Part shown: piece after piece, positions 6,882 to 15,958 of the stretch
Numbering within the stretch: the stretch's first letter is position 1
Layout: every line of letters begins with the position of its first letter
From: DATGUN01 sp035301285
GTDB taxonomy: Bacteria; Bacillota; Bacilli; Bacillales; Amphibacillaceae
DNA: 31,789 bases
Assembly: GCA_035301285.1 (NCBI GenBank)
Contig: DATGUN010000045.1
Coordinates: 1 to 31,789, forward strand
Reading direction: 5' to 3'
Position numbers and translations under genes: made by a program
Notes under the pieces: generated by a model
Database searches by the model: none
What the model was told of the DNA's origin: nothing
What the model saw: the letters and a program-made list of their open reading frames with translations, nothing else

Positions 6882-8270
6882 TTACTGTTCCTCTTTATAA
6901 TACGTCCTTAACGAGGCGAGTTTTTCTTTAAGTTCTGCCACCACCTCGGTGTAGGCTGCATCTGCATAGACGTTTTTCATTTCCATCGGATCGTTATCCA
7001 AATCAAACAGTTCCCATTCCGGTTCTGTTTTCTTCTGGACGGCGCCTTTCACATCCAACGGATCCCCATAGTAATAGATCAGTTTATAATGATCTGTACG
7101 GATGCCATAATGGGCGACGACATTATGTTCTTTCAAATGTTCCCAATAACGGTAATAAACGGTGTCACGCCATTCTGCAGGGCGCTCGCCGTCACAGATG
7201 GGCCGGAAGCTTTCGCCTTGCATACTTTCTTCAGGCTCGACACCAGCGTAATCCAGGAATGTCGGTGCGAAATCATTGTTGATGATCATGTCATCATAAA
7301 CAGATCCCGGTGCGATATGACCTGGATATTTCATGACAAACGGCATCTGAAGTGATTCCTCATACATGAAACGTTTATCATACCAACCATGCTCACCGAG
7401 GAAAAAGCCTTGATCGGATGTATACACAACAATGGTGTTATCCGCGATTCCTTGCTGTTCTAGATAATCCATTACATTGCCGACACTATCATCGATTGTT
7501 TTTACGCAACGTAAGTAATCCCTGATATAACGCTGATATTTCCAGCTTCTTACCTCTTCGGTCGACAAGCCTTCCGGTGGAACACCTTTCACATCGCGTT
7601 CACGCAAATCCTCAATCCGCATCTTGGCAATGGTTGCGGCGTGGGCGCGATTTTCATATTGATCTTGGAAATTTTCCGGTTCCGGGAAAGTCACATCGTC
7701 ATATAGATCTTTATACCGTTCCGGCGGATCCCACGGCCGGTGTGGTGCCTTATGATGCAGCATAAGCATGAAAGGCTTGTCAGTATCTCGTCCGTCCAGC
7801 CACTCCAGCGCATCATCCGTGATTACATCAGACACATACCCATCTGCCCGGTAGCTCTCGCCATGACGGATCATTTCAGGATCATAGTAATCCCCTTGGT
7901 CAGGCAAAATATTCCAATAGTCAAATCCGGTTGGATCGCTTTCCGCCCCATGACCCAAATGCCATTTACCGACAATGGCTGTTTGATACCCATTTTTCTG
8001 CAGCAATTTAGGAAATGTTTGCTGGCGGCCATCGAAATCATCGTCCAGACCACGTACACCGTTTATATGACTGTAATTTCCGGTTAAAATCGTGGCCCGG
8101 CTCGGTGCGCATAACGAGTTTGTACAGTATACCCTATCAAACCGGGCACCCTCTTCGGCAATCCGATCGATGTTTGGTGTTGTGTTGATCTTGCTGCCAT
8201 ACGCACTGATGGCTTGTGCGGCATGGTCATCACTCATGATGTATACAATGTTCGGTTGTTGATTTGCCAT
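6882..8270 (-). CDS. cytoplasmic S1-family sulfatase, probably acting on an amino sugar 6-sulfate
   Basis: A formylglycine-dependent sulfatase of 462 residues that hydrolyses a sulfate ester, presumably on an imported GAG fragment. The activation motif CAPSR has Cys54 as the residue converted to formylglycine. Metal and sulfate site residues are visible in IMSDDH (Asp14, Asp15), GKWHLG (Lys102, His104), HKAPHR (Lys174, His177) and SDQG (Asp286, Gln287). HKAPHRPWDP and FLGEHGWYDKRFMYEES recall N-acetylhexosamine-6-sulfatases, but I cannot fix the subfamily. There is no signal peptide. The ribosome binding site AGAAGGAG lies 10 bases before the ATG. It follows dctM by 57 bases as the last gene of the TRAP operon, which suggests that this transporter brings in a sulfated substrate. 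No formylglycine-generating enzyme is in the window. Confidence 0.88.
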   Translation of the reverse strand: MANQQPNIVYIMSDDHAAQAISAYGSKINTTPNIDRIAEEGARFDRVYCTNSLCAPSRATILTGNYSHINGVRGLDDDFDGRQQTFPKLLQKNGYQTAIVGKWHLGHGAESDPTGFDYWNILPDQGDYYDPEMIRHGESYRADGYVSDVITDDALEWLDGRDTDKPFMLMLHHKAPHRPWDPPERYKDLYDDVTFPEPENFQDQYENRAHAATIAKMRIEDLRERDVKGVPPEGLSTEEVRSWKYQRYIRDYLRCVKTIDDSVGNVMDYLEQQGIADNTIVVYTSDQGFFLGEHGWYDKRFMYEESLQMPFVMKYPGHIAPGSVYDDMIINNDFAPTFLDYAGVEPEESMQGESFRPICDGERPAEWRDTVYYRYWEHLKEHNVVAHYGIRTDHYKLIYYYGDPLDVKGAVQKKTEPEWELFDLDNDPMEMKNVYADAAYTEVVAELKEKLASLRTYYKEEQ

Positions 8271-8327
8271 TTTAAAAAAACTCCTTCTATGTCTTTAGAT
8301 TCAATCATCGATGACTTATTTATATTG

Positions 8328-9602
8328 TTACTTCAATAGATTCGGCAAGAACATGATGATTTCCGGGAAAAATACGAAAATGATCGCCCATGCAAGAAAT
8401 GTCAGGATAAACGGAATTTCCGCCTTGGATATTTTAAGCAGGCTCGAATCCGTCAACTTGACCGCGACAAACAGATTCCCGCCAATCGGTGGTGTCAAAA
8501 ATCCAATTTCGATACAAAGGACGAAGATAATACCGAATACAATCGGATCAACACCCATCTGTGTCACAATCGGCAAGAAAATCGGTGTCAAAATAATGAT
8601 TTGACTGAGCGTTTCCATAAACATACCCGTTATCATCAATACCAAAATCAATAATAACATTACCATTCGAGGATCGGTTGTAATGCCTGTCACAAATTCC
8701 CCGATGGTTTGCGGGATCTGATAGAGTGTGACAAGACGCCCAAATCCACTTGCGACACCTGTCATCGATAACATGACAGCCGCCGTGATGGCCCCATTAC
8801 GGAATGCTTTTACAAGGAACTTCATTCCGATATTCCGCTTGATCACAAGTCCATACAAAAGCGCATAAAGTACAGCCACTTCAGATGCCTCAGTCGGCGT
8901 TGTATAACCTGTATAAATCCCACCAAGGATGATGATCGGTGCAATCAAGCCCCATTTACCTCTCCACAAAGCCCGTCCAATCCGCTTAATGGAGAACTTC
9001 TGATCACCTGAAGCAAGTTTATTCTTTTTACCGACGACATACATTACAATCATAAGGCTGAGAGCGATCAAAATCCCTGGAATCAATCCTGCCATAAACA
9101 GCCCACTGATCGAGGCACCTGATATGACCCCATAGATGATAAGCGGATTACTCGGCGGAATCAATACACCGAGTGCGCCACCGGTTGCAGCAATCGCTCC
9201 GGCAAGTGGTCGCGGATAATGCCGCTGCACCATACCACCGACTGTAATGGATCCGATTGCCACTGTCGCAGCCAATCCTGACCCTGTCAATGCTGCAAAC
9301 AAAGCACTCGCCAAGAGCGTCGATATACCGACACCGCCGGGGAGATAGCCAATCAATGAATCAGCGACTTCCAATATATCGTCCGTCATGCCAGACGCTT
9401 CCATAATCGCCCCGGCAATGATGAACATCGCAACTGCAATCAGGACATGATTATCGATTCCGCTGAAAAAAGTTTGCGGAATGATCGATACGGGGAGATC
9501 GCCACCTACCATCAGCGCAATCATCGCGGAAGATCCAATGGCGGCATAGATCGGTACACCAAGGAGCAACGCTACGATAAACGAAATGAATAATATTCCC
9601 AT
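8328..9602 (-). CDS. dctM: TRAP transporter large permease subunit, DctM family
   Basis: A membrane protein of 424 residues, the usual DctM length, with about 11-12 hydrophobic segments. It forms the sodium-driven transport channel of a tripartite ATP-independent periplasmic (TRAP) system. Family signatures are ASALFAALTGSGLAATVAIGS, GALGVLIPPSNPLIIYGV and, near the C-terminus, CIEIGFLTPPIGGNLFVAV. The start codon lies 1 base after the dctQ stop, with GGAAGGAG inside the dctQ end, so the two are translationally coupled. A sodium-coupled importer fits a salt-adapted cell. Its neighbour sulfatase and the surrounding lyases suggest a uronate or sulfated sugar acid as cargo. Confidence 0.93.
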   Translation of the reverse strand: MGILFISFIVALLLGVPIYAAIGSSAMIALMVGGDLPVSIIPQTFFSGIDNHVLIAVAMFIIAGAIMEASGMTDDILEVADSLIGYLPGGVGISTLLASALFAALTGSGLAATVAIGSITVGGMVQRHYPRPLAGAIAATGGALGVLIPPSNPLIIYGVISGASISGLFMAGLIPGILIALSLMIVMYVVGKKNKLASGDQKFSIKRIGRALWRGKWGLIAPIIILGGIYTGYTTPTEASEVAVLYALLYGLVIKRNIGMKFLVKAFRNGAITAAVMLSMTGVASGFGRLVTLYQIPQTIGEFVTGITTDPRMVMLLLILVLMITGMFMETLSQIIILTPIFLPIVTQMGVDPIVFGIIFVLCIEIGFLTPPIGGNLFVAVKLTDSSLLKISKAEIPFILTFLAWAIIFVFFPEIIMFLPNLLK

Positions 9603-9603
9603 G

Positions 9604-10089
9604 TTATGTGCTCCTTCCTGCTTTTCGCTTCATGAATTTTTCAATATGGTTTTGTGCAATACGGATTGCTGTCAATGCCGCGCTTATCGGCACCATGGCA
9701 TGCAAGACGGATAACGGCATATGGAGAATGGGTGTCACCTTTTCAAATGACGCCATTTCTTGCACATATTGAAAGCCGTACCATGCCAATGCCAAAGAAA
9801 ATAAAAACCAGATTATATCGGCTACAAACAAGATTTTTTCACGAAGGCTTTCAGACACATTCCCTGTGATGATATCCGCTCGTATATGGTCATTTTCTCT
9901 TGCAGCGAAACTGATGCCGAATAAGATAGCAACAATAAACCCATAATTGTACAATTCCTGCATACCACTGGTGGAAATACCGATCCATCTGCCAACAATG
10001 GATGCGCCTAGTGCGATAAACACAATGATGACCAGTGTTGTACTGATCACTTCTTCCAAATGTCCAAATAGCCATTTGATTGCTTTCAT
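9604..10089 (-). CDS. dctQ: TRAP transporter small permease subunit, DctQ family
   Basis: A 161-residue protein with four predicted membrane helices (ISTTLVIIVFIALGASIVGRW, GFIVAILFGISFA, ILFVADIIWFLFSLALAWYG, LHAMVPISAALTAIRIA), as in DctQ. The motif AARENDHIRADI after helix 2 is highly characteristic. Together with DctM it forms the membrane part of the carrier. A GTG three codons upstream at 10098 abuts the ribosome binding site (AAAGG) with no spacing. The ATG at 10089 has an 8-9 base spacing and is preferred. The 250-base gap to dctP contains a strong stem-loop. Confidence 0.88.
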   Translation of the reverse strand: MKAIKWLFGHLEEVISTTLVIIVFIALGASIVGRWIGISTSGMQELYNYGFIVAILFGISFAARENDHIRADIITGNVSESLREKILFVADIIWFLFSLALAWYGFQYVQEMASFEKVTPILHMPLSVLHAMVPISAALTAIRIAQNHIEKFMKRKAGRST

Positions 10090-10223
10090 TTCATTCACCC
10101 TTTCTCAAAAAACATGAGATTATCGCTTAAATGTATACGGTCATCCATCACATCCGGACGACACTAAAACAAGGTTGTGCTTATATCAGGACCGATTATC
10201 CTTTTAGATGTCATAAAGGAAAT

Positions 10224-10261
10224 ATATACAGCGGAAGCATCACACACTTCCCGCTGTATAT
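10224..10261 (-). other. intercistronic stem-loop between dctP and dctQ
   Basis: Arms 10224-10237 and 10247-10261 pair over 14 bp with a single bulge and a 9-base loop. The bases that follow on the minus strand (ATTTCCTTT) are only weakly T-rich. The place and form recall the malE-malF type of hairpin that raises binding-protein mRNA over permease mRNA. The rest of the 250-base gap shows nothing I recognise. Confidence 0.6.
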
Positions 10262-10350
10262 CACTTCCACGGACCTATCATGTTCCTTTTTATGACGATC
10301 CCATTCAAGGCCGATTCCTTTTACCCTGTTGGTCATCTGCCTATCAAACC

Positions 10351-11382
10351 TTACTCGATTTTTTCCTGTACTTCTTTGATCAATTCTTTTCCTTCTTCGG
10401 CATCACCATTTCCGATCAGATCATAATGATCTTCCCAAGTCGCTCTTCCTTTTTGCACCCAGTCATCGAAATCTTCTGGCTGACCGAGGAACTCAACGCC
10501 TTGTTCTTCTAAGTAATCAATATCGTCTTCATTCATTTCATCAAACTTTTCCTGTTCATACTCTGTTGCCTCTTTACCTGCTTTCACAAGTGCATCTTGC
10601 AAGTCTTCCGGCAAAGATTGAAAGTATGACTCCGAAATCGTGAACGCACTGATGGTATATTGCCAATCGATATTCGTGATGTATTTCTGAACTTCATAAT
10701 AATGTTCTGTACGTGCAGTTGTAACGGCGTTTTCCTGACCATCTGCCGTGCCTTGCTGTAAGCCTGTAAATACTTCAGAGAATGGCAATGTGATATTTTG
10801 TGCACCAAATGCTTTAAAGGCTGTTTCAGAGACTTCACTTGGCGGCAAGCGCATCTTGAATCCTTGCAGATCGTCCAATGTACGGACTGGATGGTCTTCG
10901 CTGGATGTTATGACACGCGGACCGGCATCCGTCCAGACAAGCGCACGCAAATCGGCTTGTTCAGTCAAAATGTCATTATTTTTGTCCCATAGTTCATCAA
11001 CTGCATCTCGTACCTGTTCCTTACTTGTAAACATATATGGTAACGTCATATAGTTCATGGACGGCGCCAGTTCACTATAGTTATTCACCGATCCTTGCAC
11101 CATTTCCTGTGCACCACTCTGGGTTGATTCCATTTGTTCCAGTGGATCACCTAATTGGTTGGCGGGATAAATCTCAATATCCAATTTTCCATCACTGTAT
11201 TCTTCTGCCAATTCGACAAATTTATTGGCGGTTAAATCCGTAATCGAGTCATCACCCGTTTTGTCTCCGTGTCCCAATTTGATTTTGTATGTATCCCCGT
11301 CGGCGTTGTCAGAATCCCCGCCTGAACATGCACCAAGTATGGCCATTACTGCAATTAACATCAATAAACCTAGCTTCTTCAT
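10351..11382 (-). CDS. dctP: TRAP transporter substrate-binding lipoprotein, DctP family
   Basis: A 343-residue lipoprotein, the extracellular receptor of the TRAP system. A signal peptide with lipobox LGAC anchors it at Cys19. The mature part shows the DctP pattern: KLGHGDKTGDDS at the N-terminus, PANQLGDPLEQMESTQSG, and DLQGFKMRLPPSEV with Arg178. This is the family arginine that clamps the substrate carboxylate. It is followed by PFSEVFTGLQQGTADGQENAV. DctP proteins next to uronate genes often bind glucuronate or galacturonate, so a uronate or unsaturated uronate is the likely ligand here. That is inference from context. AAGGAGG lies 9 bases before the ATG. A cre-like box covers 11408-11422. 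It is the first gene of dctP-dctQ-dctM-sulfatase. Confidence 0.93.
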   Translation of the reverse strand: MKKLGLLMLIAVMAILGACSGGDSDNADGDTYKIKLGHGDKTGDDSITDLTANKFVELAEEYSDGKLDIEIYPANQLGDPLEQMESTQSGAQEMVQGSVNNYSELAPSMNYMTLPYMFTSKEQVRDAVDELWDKNNDILTEQADLRALVWTDAGPRVITSSEDHPVRTLDDLQGFKMRLPPSEVSETAFKAFGAQNITLPFSEVFTGLQQGTADGQENAVTTARTEHYYEVQKYITNIDWQYTISAFTISESYFQSLPEDLQDALVKAGKEATEYEQEKFDEMNEDDIDYLEEQGVEFLGQPEDFDDWVQKGRATWEDHYDLIGNGDAEEGKELIKEVQEKIE

Positions 11383-11407
11383 ATTGTCTTACCTCCTTAG
11401 ATGTCTA

Positions 11408-11422
11408 AAATAACGCTTTCAT
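11408..11422 (-). promoter_or_regulatory. candidate catabolite responsive element (cre) before dctP
   Basis: ATGAAAGCGTTATTT on the minus strand fits WTGNAANCGNWNNCW with one mismatch. It lies 26-40 bases before the dctP start, a position suited to CcpA road-block repression. An AT-rich stretch with TTTATAC-like -10 sequence lies just upstream, but I see no clear -35 box. Confidence 0.55.
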
Positions 11423-11556
11423 ATCGTATAAAATATATCTATAACTATTGACTGCTTTCATCGTCCTTGTTTTAAATCATCATACACATTCCATGCCCAC
11501 CATGCTCAGCGGCATATCCTGCTTTGGGTCATCATTCAGCAAGTCGCGTCTTTTAT

Positions 11557-12711
11557 TTAGGTTAAATACGCTTCCAGAATGGATGATTCCATCACCATGC
11601 TTGCTGCCCCAATGACGCCTATCGTTTGACCATGGATCAACGATTCTTTCACAAATTCCGGGTACTCTTCATAATACTGCATCGACGCTAGAACCTTATC
11701 CTCGATTCCTTTCACCATCGGCGATCCTTCAAAAAACAACCTGCCATTCAGGATGATGGCATCCATTGGAATCATCTGCAGGAACGATGCGATCCCCGTA
11801 CCGAGAATTTCACCATATTTATAAAGTGTTTCGGTGGTGTGTGCATCTTTTTCCATGACACGGTTGGTTATATCATCAATGTCTGATGTCTGTAATTCGC
11901 TGAAAACCACTCCCTCCGATACATACTGCTCCATACAACCTTGTTGGCCGCACCAGCACTGTTTTCCACCCGCTTCATAATTCATATGAGCCAACTGGCC
12001 ACCCCGCTGAATCATTTTTCCATCCACAAACATGCCCGAACCAATGCCTTCCCTGACGTAAACCACCAGAAAACTCGGTGCATGCCCGCTGACATTGAAC
12101 TTTCTTTCTGCCAGTGTTATCGCTCGTATATGCTGATTGACAACAACCGGCATTTGGAATGCGTCAGCCAACAATCTCTGCAGATCCAAATGATACCAAT
12201 CGGGAAAATGTTTGACCTTTAACAGAAGACCATCGTTATTGACAAGACCGAAAGATCCAACACCAATCGCCTGATAAGTCTTTTCATCTTGATATCGATC
12301 AATGTGACCCTGGATCGTCTGAATCAGTAACTCACCGAATGCCTCCTGAGGCAAATCGTCAGGAAACGCCACTACCTGAAAGTCTTCAACACGCCCTTTT
12401 ATATGGACAGAGGCAATTTCTATTTGTCGATAGGTAATGTGCACCCCAATCATCCAAAAAAAGTCATGTTTCACATCAAGATTGATTGACTTCGGCCCTT
12501 TTCTGCCTTTTTCGCCTTGGTTAAAACCCACTTCATGAATATAACGCGCTTTCATTAATTCGCCAGTGAGATTCGTAATGGTCGCCGGCGTCAAATCCAT
12601 AAAAGCAGCCAATTCCTGCCTGGGAAGCGGGCCTTTCTCGCCTAATAATCTTATAATATTCGCTTTATTACTAACCCTGGAACTCGGTGTGAATGCTGTT
12701 TGCTTATCCAT
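11557..12711 (-). CDS. ROK family transcriptional regulator (XylR/NagC type)
   Basis: A 384-residue regulator with an N-terminal helix-turn-helix (about 15-65: NKANIIRLLGEKGPLPRQEL, LTPATITNLTGELM) and a ROK sugar-binding domain. The ROK zinc motif is complete: CWCGQQGCMEQY. In sugar-kinase members the catalytic Asp lies in an NDANAAA-like motif. Here the corresponding stretch is VVNQHIRAITLAE, with no such Asp, so it should sense a sugar rather than phosphorylate it. The ATG at 12711 has AAGGAG 5 bases upstream. The ATG seven codons earlier (12732) has none. It lies upstream of dctP in the same direction without a clear terminator. A 31-bp inverted repeat 98 bases before its start is a likely autoregulatory operator. 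Confidence 0.88.
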   Translation of the reverse strand: MDKQTAFTPSSRVSNKANIIRLLGEKGPLPRQELAAFMDLTPATITNLTGELMKARYIHEVGFNQGEKGRKGPKSINLDVKHDFFWMIGVHITYRQIEIASVHIKGRVEDFQVVAFPDDLPQEAFGELLIQTIQGHIDRYQDEKTYQAIGVGSFGLVNNDGLLLKVKHFPDWYHLDLQRLLADAFQMPVVVNQHIRAITLAERKFNVSGHAPSFLVVYVREGIGSGMFVDGKMIQRGGQLAHMNYEAGGKQCWCGQQGCMEQYVSEGVVFSELQTSDIDDITNRVMEKDAHTTETLYKYGEILGTGIASFLQMIPMDAIILNGRLFFEGSPMVKGIEDKVLASMQYYEEYPEFVKESLIHGQTIGVIGAASMVMESSILEAYLT

Positions 12712-12808
12712 CTTCTCTCCTTCTCTATTCATTTACTTTTCTGTCAACTAGTCCACCAGTTTTCAGCTGGATTGACTTTCCAAGTCATTTTAGCGTCCAT
12801 TTGAAGGT

Positions 12809-12839
12809 TTTAATTAATTTACCTCATTAATTAATTAAA
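12809..12839. promoter_or_regulatory. ROK/XylR-like operator (31-bp inverted repeat)
   Basis: Perfect 11-bp arms TTTAATTAATT (12809-12819) and AATTAATTAAA (12829-12839) flank a 9-bp centre. Long AT-rich inverted repeats of this kind are typical ROK repressor sites. It overlaps a possible -10 (TTTAAT) preceded by TTGAAA at a short 15-base spacing, so it could block the ROK gene promoter. Confidence 0.55.
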
Positions 12840-12841
12840 GG

Positions 12842-12875
12842 TAAAAAAAGACTCTTTCAACAAAAGAGCTTTTGG
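12842..12875 (-). terminator. T-tailed hairpin just upstream of the ROK operator
   Basis: On the minus strand AAAAGCTCTTT pairs with AAAGAGTCTTTT (one bulged T) around a TGTTG loop and is followed by further T. It has the form of an intrinsic terminator, yet no gene lies in the 280 bases upstream. It may be a second stop for PL8 read-through, an attenuator in a long ROK leader, or the end of a small RNA. Confidence 0.5.
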
Positions 12876-13154
12876 ACTCTATTATTCTATAATGATTATT
12901 AAAACATAAAAGCGGTATCATGTGCAAGTGGTAAATTGAAAAAATTAAGAATGGTTGCGGGGAACTTTTGACAATCGACTATTTAAAAGCTATGTGAACA
13001 ATACCGGTCGTATAGTGCTAGATCTCATTGGCGAAGAAAATTAATACATGTGGTTGAGCTTCCGGAAACACAAAATAATTTTCATGCCATTGTTTAGGTC
13101 GTCATATAGACTGTGAGGTCTTCAGCAGTCGCATCTCTGTACTAGCCAATCCTA

Positions 13155-13204
13155 TAAAAACACAAGGCTGGCTTAACAAAGAACATATCATCGTCAAGCC
13201 AGCC
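13155..13204 (-). terminator. Rho-independent terminator of the PL8 lyase gene
   Basis: GGCTGGCTT (13204-13196 on the minus strand) pairs with AAGCCAGCC (13174-13166), 9 bp, followed by TTGTGTTTTTA. It lies 70 bases after the PL8 stop. Confidence 0.75.
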
Positions 13205-13273
13205 AAGGATTTACATACATGTTTTCGCATTATAATAACGTTTTTGTTTCCATGATTTCAAGATAGGCACTGC

Positions 13274-15943
13274 TTATTGCCTTTCATCAATCAAAACATC
13301 TGTACTTGCTTTCAGTTCGCTGTATGCTTTTTCAGAGATCAAGTTGTCTTGTTCTTTATCCTCAATCAATTGATTAAAACCCTTCAAGTGTTTAACAACC
13401 TTCTTGTCATTCTCCTGCTCCTCATAATGCAGAACAGACTTTAAATGCAGCTTTAAGACATGTATCGTATCTTCATCCGTAATATCCTCCGTATCAACAT
13501 TTTCTTCTAGTACATCTATAATATCTTTAACACTTTTTATGGAACTTAACGTTTTTAGTTTTATATTGATGGATTGACCTTTTGCGTCTTTTACATCAAT
13601 GGTTATCTTTATACTTGGTTTCAGCTGTTCGACTGTCACCCGTTCATCTGCTTCTATGACCTTTAGCGCCTCTTCATCAAGTTCCAATTCAATCACATCG
13701 TCATTTTTCATCGTTGGATCTGAAACGGAAACATCTAATGCATCATCTGATTCCTGCATGGTAACCGAAGCTTTTTGATGTGATGTTAATGAACCTGCTG
13801 TTTGCTTTTCATCTTTCCAGAAATTAGCGCCCAGTATCTGTTCGTTCGTATCCGCAACGGCCTGAACATCTCCATCATTCCTTATGACATCTATATCGGG
13901 GTCTTTTGCGTAGGCACCAACTTCCTCTTCCGATTTACCCGGCAATAAGACATAGGAATACGTATCGTCATCGGGTTTTACACCATGATCATACCACATC
14001 GTAGCATAATTTCTTTTAATGGTATCATCCGGTTCTGTGTAATTGATGTCACTCCATGCCCCCTTACGCTCCTCTTTCTTCACATGCAGCGTACGAGGTT
14101 CCGGAAAGTAATAACCAATGTTCGATTCCGAGTCCTTCCCCTCTAAAAATGCCCATTCAGCCTTATCAACCTCATGTTCCATAGGCAGCTCTTCTTGTTC
14201 TTCACCATTTATGATCAGCTTATTGGATCCATCATCATTGATTTTCCTGTTTTCTACAGTGGTTTCGATGTTCCGGTCTTCATCGCTCGTTATATCCGCT
14301 CCAAGTGCAACCATTTTATCATCCAACATAAACCACGATTTTTTTGCTTCAAGTGTGCTATTCCAAGCATCATAATACATTCCTGTGGACCCATATTGGT
14401 CAGCTAATGTCGAACCACCGACCCATGATTGACTAGAACGTTGTTCGCCACTCCCATCCTCGCGCTCCATTGTATCCACTGTTGTTCCTGGCAAGCGATA
14501 TGGATCGACAGTCGGCCAAAAACCATCGCTATATTGACCGAGATCATTATTGTACAGATATGTCATTCCAGAACCTGTATACCACCCTTTTCGATTTTCG
14601 TCATTCATGTCCTCGTAATTTTGTATCCGGTCGGAATACATACTGATGCCAATCGCATAACCCGGTCCATGTTTCACAACTCGATCCATATTGGCATATG
14701 TCTTATGAACGTTCATGTCACCACGAGGTTCAATGGAGTCGTCTTCCATCAGTTTTTCCGCAAGTGCTATGTCGATGAAGTTATCCGCATTATCAAAGTA
14801 ATCGAGATAATCATCTTCCTGAATCCAGTATTTCACCATCTGTTTAAAATCGGATGCATAGGATTCTGGTGCGAATTGTGACATGCGCAGGACTGTTTGG
14901 ATCACTGTATGTCCCGAATCGTGGTCTTGTAAGAAACTCCGGGAAATGGCCCTTCCTCTAACCATATCCATTAATGACCCCTTGTGCATAAGCGGTTCAA
15001 AACTATCACCAACCCAATCATATACGTTTTCGACATTAGAATCCGTTACTTCCCAATCGGTATCGCTCAGTAAATTCAATAACTCTGTCAATCCTTCAAT
15101 CAAAACGACTCCATATGATCCTGTATAAGCTATATCTTCATGTTGAAGAAATGAGCCATCTTTATAGAAACCATCTTCTTCATCAACATACTCAAAAACC
15201 GAACTTAGGGCATCACGGGAATCAGCTATTTTATCACCGTCTTTGACAATTATCCCTCTGATGGCAACAACTTTGCTTGTGTCAATTCGGTTCGCTCCCA
15301 CAGCTTCCCTATATCGATCCGGTGTAGTAGCCCCTGATTTTGTGGGGTCGGGTTGAAAATGGTCAACGACATCCATGTAATTTTCTATTTTTTCAGCGTC
15401 CAAATAGTCATATAACACAGAAACAGTATTATTCAGTGCTTGTGGGATACCTATTTCCCATGGCCACCAATTTCCATATTGTTCAATCTCCTCATTGTAA
15501 TGGTTATTGTACAACCAGTCTAATCCTGATGTGATATCTGCAAGCAGTTCCGAGTCGTGGTACAATGACGAGTCTTCGGTCGAAAACATCTCCGCCATTT
15601 TATACAAGTTACGGTAACTCTCTCTGATATCAGCGGGATCCTCACTGCCATTTGAAAATTCTTCCCAAAGAAAATCCCTGTCGTTATTTTTATTCATCGT
15701 TTCCCATAATTCAGTCGCCTCGGATGTTTTACGGGTGATTATCTCTTTCATGTTTGAATTGTCTTCGTCATATGCTTCCAAACCCAGTAGGTTCTCATTC
15801 CATTTTTCTCTTAACGTATCAAACGCATCATTTTGATCATCTGTTCCATTTGTTTGGGCAGAGATTGGATACATATCCTTCATAAAAAACATACCCATTA
15901 ATACGAGAAATACTGCACCGACATAAACGACGATTCGATTCAT
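13274..15943 (-). CDS. secreted polysaccharide lyase family 8 (hyaluronate/chondroitin AC lyase type) with C-terminal FIMAH domain
   Basis: An 889-residue extracellular lyase that cleaves uronate-containing polymers by beta-elimination, leaving unsaturated uronyl ends. A signal peptide (MNRIVVYVGAVFLVLMG, cleavage probably after PISA) is followed by the helical toroid. PL8 hallmarks are the aromatic patch NWWPWEIGIP (from residue 158), GANRID with catalytic Asn218, QHEDIAYTGSYG with His268 and Tyr277, and RGRAISR. The spacings Asn to His (50) and His to Tyr (9) equal those of the pneumococcal hyaluronate lyase residues 349, 399 and 408. Beta-sandwich domains follow, then a helical FIMAH domain (about 803-889). 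I start at 15943, not 15979, because this gives a clean signal peptide and leaves a cre-like box upstream. The neighbouring GalNAc pathway points to chondroitin sulfate; hyaluronan is also possible. Confidence 0.93.
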   Translation of the reverse strand: MNRIVVYVGAVFLVLMGMFFMKDMYPISAQTNGTDDQNDAFDTLREKWNENLLGLEAYDEDNSNMKEIITRKTSEATELWETMNKNNDRDFLWEEFSNGSEDPADIRESYRNLYKMAEMFSTEDSSLYHDSELLADITSGLDWLYNNHYNEEIEQYGNWWPWEIGIPQALNNTVSVLYDYLDAEKIENYMDVVDHFQPDPTKSGATTPDRYREAVGANRIDTSKVVAIRGIIVKDGDKIADSRDALSSVFEYVDEEDGFYKDGSFLQHEDIAYTGSYGVVLIEGLTELLNLLSDTDWEVTDSNVENVYDWVGDSFEPLMHKGSLMDMVRGRAISRSFLQDHDSGHTVIQTVLRMSQFAPESYASDFKQMVKYWIQEDDYLDYFDNADNFIDIALAEKLMEDDSIEPRGDMNVHKTYANMDRVVKHGPGYAIGISMYSDRIQNYEDMNDENRKGWYTGSGMTYLYNNDLGQYSDGFWPTVDPYRLPGTTVDTMEREDGSGEQRSSQSWVGGSTLADQYGSTGMYYDAWNSTLEAKKSWFMLDDKMVALGADITSDEDRNIETTVENRKINDDGSNKLIINGEEQEELPMEHEVDKAEWAFLEGKDSESNIGYYFPEPRTLHVKKEERKGAWSDINYTEPDDTIKRNYATMWYDHGVKPDDDTYSYVLLPGKSEEEVGAYAKDPDIDVIRNDGDVQAVADTNEQILGANFWKDEKQTAGSLTSHQKASVTMQESDDALDVSVSDPTMKNDDVIELELDEEALKVIEADERVTVEQLKPSIKITIDVKDAKGQSINIKLKTLSSIKSVKDIIDVLEENVDTEDITDEDTIHVLKLHLKSVLHYEEQENDKKVVKHLKGFNQLIEDKEQDNLISEKAYSELKASTDVLIDERQ

Positions 15944-15958
15944 TGTATAATCCACTCC

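Larger units (their letters stand above)
12712..13273 (-). other. gap between the PL8 gene and the ROK regulator
   Basis: This gap of about 560 bases holds, in minus-strand order, the PL8 terminator (13155-13204), about 280 bases without a recognisable gene, a compact T-tailed hairpin (12842-12875) and the ROK-type inverted repeat (12809-12839). A plus-strand reading frame of 31 residues near 12950-13045 was seen but not supported. Confidence 0.5.

Noticed and set aside
12950..13045. Short plus-strand frame of 31 residues (containing NNTGRIVLDLIGEEN) as a gene remnant
   Set aside because: Looks protein-like, but no start, ribosome binding site or family match could be found; too short to support.
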